A DNA stretch of 7,320 nucleotides, from assembly GCA_017453765.1 (NCBI GenBank), contig JAFTEG010000292.1:1-7320 (forward strand). The letters run 5' to 3'. Position 1 is the first letter of the stretch, and every line of letters starts with the position of its first letter. The translations under genes and the position numbers were made by a program. Positions 1 through 6,661 of this stretch are shown here, piece after piece. A model generated the notes under the pieces. That model ran no database searches. It had not been told where the DNA came from and worked only from the letters and a program-made list of their open reading frames with translations. Origin of the DNA: Selenomonadaceae bacterium (GTDB taxonomy: Bacteria > Bacillota > Negativicutes > Selenomonadales > Selenomonadaceae).

Positions 1-1
1 C

Positions 2-166
2 TACCTTTTGGGCAAAGACTACTTGACGCAAATGGTAATTGCCTCGACGTGTAACTGTTTTGTTTGCGGCATTACAAGCGGCTCGGTCGGCGTAATGATG
101 ATGTCCGATTTTGAAAATGTGCATGCGTTTAACTTTGGAAAGTACGGGCGAATCGGTTTTTATTAA
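2..166 (+). CDS. C-terminal fragment of an unidentified protein, possibly glycosyltransferase-like
   Basis: An open frame enters from the left edge and runs 54 codons to TAA at 164-166. The start lies outside the window. Its composition looks like real protein: a cysteine-bearing stretch (STCNCFVCG), then a glycine/serine-rich turn (ITSGSVGVMMMSDFEN) and an aromatic end (FNFGKYGRIGFY). The other forward frame I translated at the edge stops after 17 codons. A 'cysteine-rich strand, then SGS, then hydrophobic helix' ending recalls the C-terminal nucleotide-sugar-binding lobe of some surface-polysaccharide glycosyltransferases, but that is only an impression and no diagnostic motif is present. 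The stop codon lies inside a 20-bp tandem duplication and a terminator follows, so this is the last gene of its transcript. I am fairly sure it is coding and unsure what it does. Confidence 0.6.
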   Translation, partial: YLLGKDYLTQMVIASTCNCFVCGITSGSVGVMMMSDFENVHAFNFGKYGRIGFY

Positions 167-200
167 AAATATTTCAAAGCTATTAAAAATATTTCAAAGC
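161..200. repeat. Perfect 20-bp tandem duplication across a stop codon
   Basis: The unit TATTAAAAATATTTCAAAGC occurs at 161-180 and again, without a gap or mismatch, at 181-200. The first copy contains the last sense codon (TAT) and the stop (TAA) of the upstream gene. The second copy is therefore entirely in the 3' untranslated part, just before the terminator. Confidence 0.95.
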
Positions 201-215
201 GAAAAAAATTTATCG

Positions 216-243
216 AAAAGCGGCGTAAAAGCCGTATTTTTTT
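216..243 (+). terminator. Rho-independent terminator after the upstream gene
   Basis: A short GC stem, CGGC (221-224) pairing with GCCG (231-234), closes a 6-nt GTAAAA loop. The stem can extend by a G-T wobble and, past one A/A mismatch, by A-T pairs. The 3' arm runs into a T-rich tract (235-243). An A-run lies on the 5' side, so the hairpin might work weakly in the other direction. It separates the upstream transcript from addA. Confidence 0.7.
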
Positions 244-260
244 GCGCTTGAAACAAAATT

Positions 261-269
261 TGGTATAAT
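261..269 (+). promoter_or_regulatory. addA promoter, TG-extended -10
   Basis: TGGTATAAT is a perfect -10 hexamer (TATAAT, 264-269) preceded by the TGn extension that lets vegetative sigma factor act without a good -35. The best -35 positions, TTTGCG or TTGCGC at about 241-247, are poor and overlap the T-tract of the preceding terminator. Transcription should start near 276, giving a leader of about 20 nt. This indicates that addA has its own promoter. Confidence 0.75.
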
Positions 270-284
270 ACTCAAAAATGTTTC

Positions 285-290
285 GGAGGA
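285..290 (+). promoter_or_regulatory. addA ribosome binding site
   Basis: GGAGGA lies 7 nt before the ATG at 298, a near-ideal Shine-Dalgarno sequence and spacing. It fixes the addA start. Confidence 0.85.
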
Positions 291-297
291 AAAATTT

Positions 298-3200
298 ATG
301 CAATGGACGAATCAGCAACAATCGGCTATTGAAAGCAGGGACAAAAATTTACTCGTGGCGGCGGCGGCAGGCTCCGGCAAAACCGCCGTGCTTGTCGAAC
401 GCATTATTCAAATGGTGCTTGAAGATAATTTGGACGTCGACAAAATGCTTATCGTGACTTTCACCAATCCCGCCGCGCAGGAAATGCGGTCGCGTATTCA
501 TAAAAAAATTTTTGAACGTATGAGCATTGAAACCGATTCAGAAAAGTTATGGCGCCTTGAGCGGCAGTCCATTCTTTTAAGCGGCGCGTCCATTATGACT
601 TTTCACGCCTTCTGCCTTTCCGTGTTACGCCGAAATTTTTCAAAGATAAATTTTGATCCGAAATTCCGTGAAGCCGGTGAACAGGAGCTTAACATTTTAA
701 AGCAGGAAGTCATTGAAAAACTTTTTGAAGATAAATACGCCGATGACGCCGCCTTTGCGCAATTTGCCGATGATTTTGACGGCAATGTCTACGGCGATAA
801 AAATTTGTACGACATAATTTTTAATCTGTACGATTTTTCGCAGAGCCGCCCTTATCCCGAACAGTGGCTTAAATCTATCGTCACGTTTTATGAAAATCCC
901 GATGCCGCGCAGATTGAGAACGGGCAGAATTGGTTTGACTTCTTGATAAATTTTGCGCTGAAACGTTCCAAGCATATTGTTGAAGACGTGCTGAAAAAGT
1001 GCGCCGAAATTAAAAAGACTGCCGCCGCGCAGGTTGTAGTTGAAGCCGGTGCCAAGCCGAAAGATTTGGCGACTTACAAAAAAAATTGGGAAACCGTCAT
1101 TCAGACCTTTGAACGCGATTACAAAATTGTTGACGCCCTGCGCGAAAGGTTGGACGATTGGGACAAACTTTGCGACATACAGGCGAAGTTTGAAGTTTAT
1201 ACGCGAGTCAGCAAACTGCCCGCCGATTTAAAAATACTTAAGGTAAAATTCAAAGAGGTTCGCGACGATTACAAAGACGCCATTAATAAACTGCGCGAAT
1301 TGGTTTACATGAAACGTGCGGACATTTTTGCGCAGATAACCGGCTTGACTGAATCGGTGCGCAAACTTTCCGACGTCACGATAGAATTTGGCAGGGCTTT
1401 CAGTGCCGCAAAACGTGAACGCGGAATTATTGACTTTGACGACATGGAACACCTTGCGCTGGAAATTTTCAACGCCGACAGCGCGACAGCCGAAAGTTAC
1501 CGCCAAAAATTTCAAGTCATTATGGTTGACGAGTATCAAGACACCAACGGCGTGCAGGAAGAAATTATCAGCAAAATTTTAGGCGAGCGAAACTTTTTCG
1601 CGGTAGGTGACGTGAAACAGTCAATCTATCGTTTTCGCAACGCAGATCCCGAAATTTTTATGCACAAGTACGACGCGTACCCAAAGTCTGATGAAAGTGA
1701 GCGCATTGACCTTTCCGCCAATTTCCGTTCGCGCAGGCAGGTTGTTGACGCCGTGAATGCGTTTTTCCGCCGCGTTATGACTAAAGCCGCTATGGAGATT
1801 GAATACAACACTGACGCCGAACTTAACTTTCACGCTAATTATCCTGCCGCTGCAAATACTTTTGATGAGCCGGCGGAATTTTATATCATTAACAGCGACA
1901 ATACCGCTGAAAAATCTGATGATGACACTGCGGACGATTCGCGGGGTAAAGACACTGCGCCGAGTGCCGATGAGTTGGACGAGTTGGAATTGGAAATTCA
2001 AGTTATTGCCGACAAAATTAACGCTATGATTAAGGCGGAGAAAAAAGTTTGGGACGGCGATAAATACAGACCGATGACGTTTAAAGACGTTGTGATTTTG
2101 ATTCGCGCGATCAGCGGCAGGGCGTCTAAAATTGTCGACGTGTTGCAGAAAAATAAAATTCCGGCGTACGCGGCTGATGACAGCGGGTACTTTCGTGCAC
2201 CGGAAATTTTGACGACGCTCAGTCTTTTGAGTATTTTGGACAATGCGCGGCAGGACATTCCCCTTGCCGCAGTTATGCTCAGTCCCATTGGCGGCTTTTC
2301 AGAGCAGGATTTGGCGACACTTCGGCTTAGTGACAAGACTGCGGATTTATACACGCTGGTTGAAAATTTTTATGCCGACGATGAACTTTCTGCGCGTTGC
2401 CGTGAATTTTTGAATAAGCTGAAAGATTGGCGTGAAACTTCACGTCAAGTTGGCGTACCGGAGTTGTTGAGTAAAATTTATCGTGAAACCGGTTACTATG
2501 ATTATTTCGGCACGAAGATTGACGGTCGCGTCGCGCAGGCTAATTTGCGTATGCTGATTGACCGCGCCGCCGAATTTGAATCAACTGCCTTTCGCGGCTT
2601 GTCACGTTTCATTCAGTTTATAAAAAAGATTCGCGAACTTGAAAACGATCTTGCCGCCGCGCGTACACTCGGTGAAAATGAAGACGTCGTCCGCGTTATG
2701 ACAATTCATAAAAGCAAGGGGCTGGAATTTCCCGTAGTTTTCGTGGCGCAGTTAGGCAAGAAATTTAATTTTCAAGATACACGTTCAACCGTTTTAACGC
2801 ACAAAGATTTGGGCGTAGGCATTTACGGCGCTAATGAAAGTCCGCTCGGCTTAACGCGCGTCGAACCTTTTGTAAGAAAAATTATTTCGCGTAAGATTAA
2901 GGACGAGGCATTAGCGGAGGAGCTTAGGATTTTGTACGTTGCCTTCACGCGTGCAAGGGAAAAATTGATTCTTATCGGCACGGTGAAAAATGACAAGGCG
3001 CTTTACAAGTACAAAAATATTTCGGCTGATGAAAAGATTCCCGCCGCAACACTTCAAGACGCCGAACGCCCTATGGATTGGCTTTTAATGACGTTGGAGA
3101 CGGTTAAGCAGGTTACAAAATTTCAAACGCTTGCCAAAACCGAAATTAAAGTCGGCGCTGAAGAATTGCCGGTTGCTGAAACTAAAAAAGACGCTGAAAC

Positions 3201-3930
3201 TAAAAAAGACGTTACGGCGCCGGAAGTTGCCGAAGATTCGCCGCTTGCCACAATTCCCGCTAAACTTTCTGTCACGGAACTCAAACGCCGCATTGCCGAA
3301 TACGAAACTGAAATGGTCGCGTCCCTTTCCAAAATCAGCAAGAAGAAATTTGACACTGCGCGGCTTTATCGGCGTCCCGACTTTATGCAGAAGACCGACA
3401 TTTCCGCCGCTGAATTTGGTACGCTCATGCACAGCGTCATGCAACATTTAAATTTAACAGGCACGCTTGATTCTGCCGACATTGCCGCGCAGATTGACAA
3501 AATGATTTCCGCGCAGATTTTCACCGACGAACAGGGCGCCGCCGTCAAAAAGCGCGTAGGCAACATTGAAAAGTTTTTTGCAAGCTCAATCGGTCAACGC
3601 CTTATCAATGCCGCCGAAATTTACCGCGAACTGCCTTTTAACCAAAACATTGACGCCGGTACGATTAACGCCGGTGAAAATTTCCGTAACGCGGCGGGAG
3701 AAAAAATTTTTGTGCAAGGCATTATCGACTTGCTGTTCAAAGATTCGGCTACCGGCAAGTGGATTTTGCTTGACTACAAGACTGACCGTGATAATGACGA
3801 CGAACACTTCCGCCGCGAATACAAAGAGCAGATTCGGCTTTACGTGCAGGCGGTTGAGACGTTGACGGCGATAAAGATTTCAGAAAAATATTTGTACCTG
3901 CTCGGCGCCGGCAGATTGATTTCAATGTAA
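298..3930 (+). CDS. addA: AddA, ATP-dependent helicase-nuclease subunit A of AddAB
   Basis: AddA is the helicase-nuclease subunit of AddAB, which resects double-strand DNA ends and, with AddB, prepares 3' tails for RecA. It is the Gram-positive counterpart of RecBCD. At 1210 residues it is full length (B. subtilis AddA has 1232). Superfamily 1 (UvrD/Rep) motifs appear in order: Q-motif WTNQQQSAI (3-11), Walker A GSGKT (25-29), motif Ia VTFTNPAAQEM (53-63), Walker B DEYQDT (411-416), motif III GDVKQSIYRFR (437-447), motif IV SANFRSR, motif V IHKSKGLEF (803-811) and motif VI VAFTRAREK (881-889). The C-terminal RecB-type nuclease domain has GTLMH (His1045), GIIDLLF (Asp1144) and LLDYKTD (Asp1159, Lys1161), so both activities look intact. 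Two low-complexity linkers stand out: an acidic one (about 540-565) and a Lys/Glu one with an internal duplication (960-971). Pro58 in motif Ia is unusual where Ala is common. Its partner gene addB is not adjacent. Start chosen from the strong ribosome binding site. Confidence 0.97.
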   Translation: MQWTNQQQSAIESRDKNLLVAAAAGSGKTAVLVERIIQMVLEDNLDVDKMLIVTFTNPAAQEMRSRIHKKIFERMSIETDSEKLWRLERQSILLSGASIMTFHAFCLSVLRRNFSKINFDPKFREAGEQELNILKQEVIEKLFEDKYADDAAFAQFADDFDGNVYGDKNLYDIIFNLYDFSQSRPYPEQWLKSIVTFYENPDAAQIENGQNWFDFLINFALKRSKHIVEDVLKKCAEIKKTAAAQVVVEAGAKPKDLATYKKNWETVIQTFERDYKIVDALRERLDDWDKLCDIQAKFEVYTRVSKLPADLKILKVKFKEVRDDYKDAINKLRELVYMKRADIFAQITGLTESVRKLSDVTIEFGRAFSAAKRERGIIDFDDMEHLALEIFNADSATAESYRQKFQVIMVDEYQDTNGVQEEIISKILGERNFFAVGDVKQSIYRFRNADPEIFMHKYDAYPKSDESERIDLSANFRSRRQVVDAVNAFFRRVMTKAAMEIEYNTDAELNFHANYPAAANTFDEPAEFYIINSDNTAEKSDDDTADDSRGKDTAPSADELDELELEIQVIADKINAMIKAEKKVWDGDKYRPMTFKDVVILIRAISGRASKIVDVLQKNKIPAYAADDSGYFRAPEILTTLSLLSILDNARQDIPLAAVMLSPIGGFSEQDLATLRLSDKTADLYTLVENFYADDELSARCREFLNKLKDWRETSRQVGVPELLSKIYRETGYYDYFGTKIDGRVAQANLRMLIDRAAEFESTAFRGLSRFIQFIKKIRELENDLAAARTLGENEDVVRVMTIHKSKGLEFPVVFVAQLGKKFNFQDTRSTVLTHKDLGVGIYGANESPLGLTRVEPFVRKIISRKIKDEALAEELRILYVAFTRAREKLILIGTVKNDKALYKYKNISADEKIPAATLQDAERPMDWLLMTLETVKQVTKFQTLAKTEIKVGAEELPVAETKKDAETKKDVTAPEVAEDSPLATIPAKLSVTELKRRIAEYETEMVASLSKISKKKFDTARLYRRPDFMQKTDISAAEFGTLMHSVMQHLNLTGTLDSADIAAQIDKMISAQIFTDEQGAAVKKRVGNIEKFFASSIGQRLINAAEIYRELPFNQNIDAGTINAGENFRNAAGEKIFVQGIIDLLFKDSATGKWILLDYKTDRDNDDEHFRREYKEQIRLYVQAVETLTAIKISEKYLYLLGAGRLISM
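3175..3210 (+). repeat. In-frame 18-bp tandem duplication within addA
   Basis: The unit GCTGAAACTAAAAAAGAC occurs at 3175-3192 and is repeated exactly at 3193-3210, encoding Ala-Glu-Thr-Lys-Lys-Asp twice (residues 960-965 and 966-971). It lies in the charged linker between helicase motif VI and the nuclease domain, where a six-residue insertion should be tolerated. The DNA copies are identical at every base, which points to a recent event. Confidence 0.95.
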
Positions 3931-3958
3931 ATTTTTAAACCAATGTAAAATTTTAAAC
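3923..3958 (+). repeat. 18-bp tandem duplication across the addA stop codon (17/18 identical)
   Basis: CAATGTAAATTTTTAAAC (3923-3940) is followed directly by CAATGTAAAATTTTAAAC (3941-3958), with one T/A difference. The first copy contains the last codon (ATG) and stop (TAA, 3928-3930) of addA. The second copy is non-coding and fills most of the 54-bp gap to the next gene. Confidence 0.92.
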
Positions 3959-3984
3959 TTCTCACTTTAACCGGTAGTAAACTT

Positions 3985-4809
3985 ATGAATAGATGGATAC
4001 TCGGATATTTTGTAATGGGGCTGATATTCCTCATTCTGCGTTTCGTTTATCATATTTTGCAAAAAAAATTTTCGCCTGAAGATCTGATTCAAGCGATTCA
4101 AAATGACTTTGTGAATTTTTATGCCTACGCTAAAAAATTAAATTCAACCAATCCCAAAAAAATAAAAAGCATAGTCGCAATTATAGCGGCGCTTATCGTC
4201 CTGCCGATGTTGCAACTTCCGCTTGAAGTTTTTGATGTCATTGAAGATATTTTGGCGGCGATAATGTTTTTCCTCTTGATTTTAATTTTTTCGCCGCCGA
4301 AAGATATGGACAACAAAGACTTCCCGCTTGAAATTTTCGGCTTTACCTACGCCGTCATTTTTATGTTTTACTGCGCGGGAGCGTTGGTATTCGACACTTT
4401 TTACACGCACAATTTATTTCAAGACGATATTTGGATTTACGGCTACGGCGTCACGCTGATTTCTTATGTCAGCTGCATTGTTACCGTAAGCCGATTTATT
4501 GAACGCGATTTGTCACGGGAGAAAATAGTTTTAATCGGTATGATTATGGTGACAACGTTGGAGTTTATCACTTATTACGGCGTCGGCAGTTTCAGCATAG
4601 TTGCACAAGGTACTTTTCAAATGCATGGAATAAATATTTTTAGTCACATTACTAATACAATTAATCAAGGAATATTTATCGCGTCGCAAAGCCAAATTTT
4701 GGAGAGAACGCCGGTAGAAATATGGGGCTACATTATTTTAAACGGCACGGACGTATTGACCATTACGGCGGTTTTGGGATTTTTAATGCAAAAGTTTATG
4801 GTGAAGTGA
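3985..4809 (+). CDS. Multi-pass integral membrane protein of unknown function
   Basis: I do not recognise this 274-residue protein. It is strongly hydrophobic, with about six or seven likely transmembrane segments near residues 5-25, 61-80, 86-103, 117-137, 150-171, 180-201 and 245-267. A more polar segment lies at about 26-60 (FSPEDLIQAIQNDFVNFYAYAKKLN, then NPKK) and another at about 202-244. There is no visible Walker, protease, transferase or transporter signature and no signal peptide distinct from the first membrane helix. It starts 54 bp after addA on the same strand with no clear terminator between, so read-through from addA is plausible. However, ATG 3985 has only a weak upstream GGTAG and no good Shine-Dalgarno sequence. 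ATG 4015 (residue 11) is an alternative start but would cut the first helix. Convergent with the phosphoesterase gene, 14 bp apart. Coding is likely; function is unknown. Confidence 0.8.
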   Translation: MNRWILGYFVMGLIFLILRFVYHILQKKFSPEDLIQAIQNDFVNFYAYAKKLNSTNPKKIKSIVAIIAALIVLPMLQLPLEVFDVIEDILAAIMFFLLILIFSPPKDMDNKDFPLEIFGFTYAVIFMFYCAGALVFDTFYTHNLFQDDIWIYGYGVTLISYVSCIVTVSRFIERDLSREKIVLIGMIMVTTLEFITYYGVGSFSIVAQGTFQMHGINIFSHITNTINQGIFIASQSQILERTPVEIWGYIILNGTDVLTITAVLGFLMQKFMVK

Positions 4810-4823
4810 ACTGATTCAAATAA

Positions 4824-6074
4824 TTATTTTTTCAAAATGAACTTGTCAAAAATTTGACCGTCAACCGTTCTGCAAGTAAGTGACAAACTTTCAACGCTGA
4901 CGTCCAGCGTGATGTAAGATTCAGGCTCGGTATTTAAATTCGGCGCCGTCACGTCGTCAATGGGCGAATTTTTTTCAACATACTTTTGGTCGCCGGATCT
5001 GCCGCACAGAATGTAAGTCGTACCGTGCGGCGATTTTTTTTGCGCGAAAATTTTGCCGCGATTTCTGTACGTGTGGAGGTGACCGGTGAAAACCACGTCA
5101 ATTTCCAATTCATCAAACAGCGGCATAAAAATTTCCGCAATGTCGTTGAAAGTCCCCGCCGCGTAGTCGTAAATGTCTTTGTGCATTAAAACGATTTTCC
5201 AAGCGCGATTGGTATTAGCCGCGTCACGCCGAAACCATGAATTTTGCAAATCGCGCAGTTGCGGCTTGAACATATCCAATTCCCAAAACTGCGTATTCAA
5301 AACAAAAAAATGTGCAACGCCGTAGTCGAATGAATAAAAATAGCCGCCGAAATTTTTTATACCGTTCGACGGCAATTTAAATTGGTGAAGATAACCTTCC
5401 GGCAGACAGTTAAGCCAGTTTAAATCGTAACACTCATGATTTCCCATAACCGGCGCAAAAATTCTTTCGGACAAAACCTGCGCGGCGGCAAGGTGCCACG
5501 CACGCCATTGGTACGCGGCTTGACCGTTGTCAACCAAATCACCTACCACCGTGACAAGCTCGGCGTCGGGAAAATTTTTTACTGCGGTATCGGCAACATT
5601 TTGCCAAACTTCGTAGTTGACGCACTGCGAATCACTGAAAATAAGCATTTGAAAATTTCCGTAGCCTGCGGTACGAAGATTTTGCCAGCTAATCGCCGCG
5701 TCATTTGAAATGACTCTGAATCGGTAGAGACTTTCGGGCTTGAGATTTTCCAGCGTGCAGGTGTAAATGTAAACAGTAGCGTCGTCCTGCTCGACAATTT
5801 CAAAATTCGCCGCGCAGAAGTACGCGCCGCCTGCGCCGATTAATTCATACTCAACTTTAACGTCCGGCAACTCTTCAGCGCACTGCCACATTATGACGCG
5901 GGAAGTACGCGAATCCTTTGTAACCACTTGACGCAAAAATTTTACTTGAGTCAAAGGCTTGTAACCATCCTGCGGCTGATGTAATTTTTCTAAGCGTGCC
6001 GCCTCGACTAATTTTGGAAAGTACGCGCCAAGACCTAAGCTTAACAAAAGTTTTATGAAAAATCGACGGCTCAA
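4824..6074 (-). CDS. Tat-exported metallophosphoesterase, purple acid phosphatase-like
   Basis: Predicted secreted hydrolase of phosphate esters with a dinuclear metal centre; the substrate is unknown. Residues 2-8, SRRFFIK, match the twin-arginine consensus S/T-R-R-x-F-L-K, followed by a hydrophobic stretch (9-18), so it should be exported folded. Residues about 42-137 resemble the N-terminal fibronectin-III-like domain of purple acid phosphatases (ending LENLKPESLYRFRV). The catalytic domain shows FSDSQ (Asp148), GDLVDNG (Asp179), GNHE (Asn212, His213), LMH (His298) and GHLH (His332, His334), plus YSFDYGVAHFFVLNTQ (247-262), typical of this family. Motif 1 is D-S-Q rather than D-x-H, as in purple acid phosphatase relatives. 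The start is TTG at 6072-6074: the Tat motif begins at residue 2, an in-frame TAG lies shortly upstream, and the next Met (62) would lose the signal. It follows tsaE by 37 bp and is probably co-transcribed with it. Confidence 0.88.
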   Translation of the reverse strand: MSRRFFIKLLLSLGLGAYFPKLVEAARLEKLHQPQDGYKPLTQVKFLRQVVTKDSRTSRVIMWQCAEELPDVKVEYELIGAGGAYFCAANFEIVEQDDATVYIYTCTLENLKPESLYRFRVISNDAAISWQNLRTAGYGNFQMLIFSDSQCVNYEVWQNVADTAVKNFPDAELVTVVGDLVDNGQAAYQWRAWHLAAAQVLSERIFAPVMGNHECYDLNWLNCLPEGYLHQFKLPSNGIKNFGGYFYSFDYGVAHFFVLNTQFWELDMFKPQLRDLQNSWFRRDAANTNRAWKIVLMHKDIYDYAAGTFNDIAEIFMPLFDELEIDVVFTGHLHTYRNRGKIFAQKKSPHGTTYILCGRSGDQKYVEKNSPIDDVTAPNLNTEPESYITLDVSVESLSLTCRTVDGQIFDKFILKK

Positions 6075-6085
6075 AATTACTGTTA

Positions 6086-6113
6086 CCTCTTCCCTAATCC
6101 CTCTTCCCTAATC
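6086..6113 (-). repeat. Perfect 14-bp tandem duplication carrying the Shine-Dalgarno sequence
   Basis: Read on the minus strand, GATTAGGGAAGAGG occurs twice without a gap (6113-6100 and 6099-6086). The first copy begins on the G of the tsaE stop codon TGA (6114-6112). The GAGG ending the second copy lies 11 nt before the TTG start of the phosphoesterase gene and is its only evident ribosome binding site. The spacing is somewhat long; an ATT immediately before TTG would be 8 nt away but is a very rare start codon. Confidence 0.93.
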
Positions 6114-6594
6114 AATCATCCCTGCTTACGAAGTCGCCCAACTCATTTATAAAATCTTCATGCTCTTCGCCGACGCAAGAAAAATTTATTCGCCGCATAT
6201 TCTTTGAATCCTTAATGCGTTCAATCTCAATCTTCACGTAATTTTCCGGCAACGCGTCAGGAAATTTTTCCGCCCACTCAATAAACACAATCCCTTCCGG
6301 AAAATCCGTGTATTCATAAAAGCCGATCTCTTCGAGTTCATCTTCGTTTTGAATGCGGTACAAATCAAAATGAACAATGGGACAAAATCCTTCATAAATG
6401 TTCATAAGATTGAAAGTCGGGCTGGTAACTTCGCCTTGTACGCCGAGCGTCCGCGCCATACTTTGAACTAACAAAGTCTTGCCCGCGCCCAAATCGCCTT
6501 CCAAACAAATTACCGTGCCTTCACGCACGCGCTTTGCTACTTTTTCTGCCAATTTTACCGTCCCGTAAGGGGACTGAGTTATGTGAGTAATCAT
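6112..6594 (-). CDS. tsaE: TsaE, ATPase of tRNA threonylcarbamoyladenosine (t6A37) synthesis
   Basis: TsaE is the cytoplasmic P-loop ATPase that works with TsaB-TsaD, after TsaC has made threonylcarbamoyl-AMP, to put t6A on A37 of ANN-decoding tRNAs. The modification is near-universal and TsaE is usually essential. At 160 residues it has normal family length. Visible motifs are Walker A GDLGAGKT (33-40), the conserved SPTF switch (58-61), HFDLYR (75-80), DELEEIGFYEY (85-95) and a Walker B-like IEWAEKFP (105-112). The N-terminal region (about 10-26) forms the expected amphipathic helix before the P-loop. ATG at 6594-6592 has AAGGAAAGG about 12 nt upstream (6615-6607), rather far but purine-rich. 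tsaB, rimI or tsaD, the frequent Bacillota neighbours, are absent here; a Tat-exported phosphoesterase follows instead. It diverges from the amidohydrolase gene. Confidence 0.96.
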   Translation of the reverse strand: MITHITQSPYGTVKLAEKVAKRVREGTVICLEGDLGAGKTLLVQSMARTLGVQGEVTSPTFNLMNIYEGFCPIVHFDLYRIQNEDELEEIGFYEYTDFPEGIVFIEWAEKFPDALPENYVKIEIERIKDSKNMRRINFSCVGEEHEDFINELGDFVSRDD

Positions 6595-6632
6595 TTAAGA
6601 TTTTTGCCTTTCCTTATTAAAAAATTTTGCCT

Positions 6633-6661
6633 AATATACCACATTCCGCAAAAAGTTTAAA
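6633..6661 (-). promoter_or_regulatory. Promoter of the tsaE-phosphoesterase unit
   Basis: On the minus strand, TTTAAA (6661-6656, 4 of 6 to the -35 consensus) is followed after exactly 17 nt by TATATT (6638-6633, 5 of 6 to the -10). The -10 is preceded by TGG (6641-6639), a TG extension like that of the addA promoter. The predicted start near 6626 gives a leader of about 30 nt containing the tsaE Shine-Dalgarno sequence. Confidence 0.65.

Noticed and set aside
161..200. A CRISPR-like or iteron-like repeat.
   Set aside because: There are only two copies, directly adjacent with no spacer, and no cas or replication gene. A simple tandem duplication explains it.
1918..1992. The acidic stretch in AddA (about residues 540-565, SDDDTADDS...DELDELELE) as an inserted domain.
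   Set aside because: Variable acidic linkers before a conserved helix are common at this position in AddA-type proteins, and it is too short to be a domain.
1228..2354. Several antisense ORFs of 100-126 codons lying inside addA (1228-1539, 1621-2001, 1998-2354), and similar ones at 3085-3447 and 697-975.
   Set aside because: They lie wholly within a gene with complete family motifs, overlap one another, and show no ribosome binding site or recognisable protein. They follow from the codon bias of addA.
4810..4832. A bidirectional terminator between the convergent membrane-protein and phosphoesterase genes; AAATAATTATTT (4818-4829) is palindromic and followed by T residues.
   Set aside because: The palindrome has no GC pairs and no loop, so it would not make a stable terminator hairpin. 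Termination here may be Rho-dependent or lie within the neighbouring genes.
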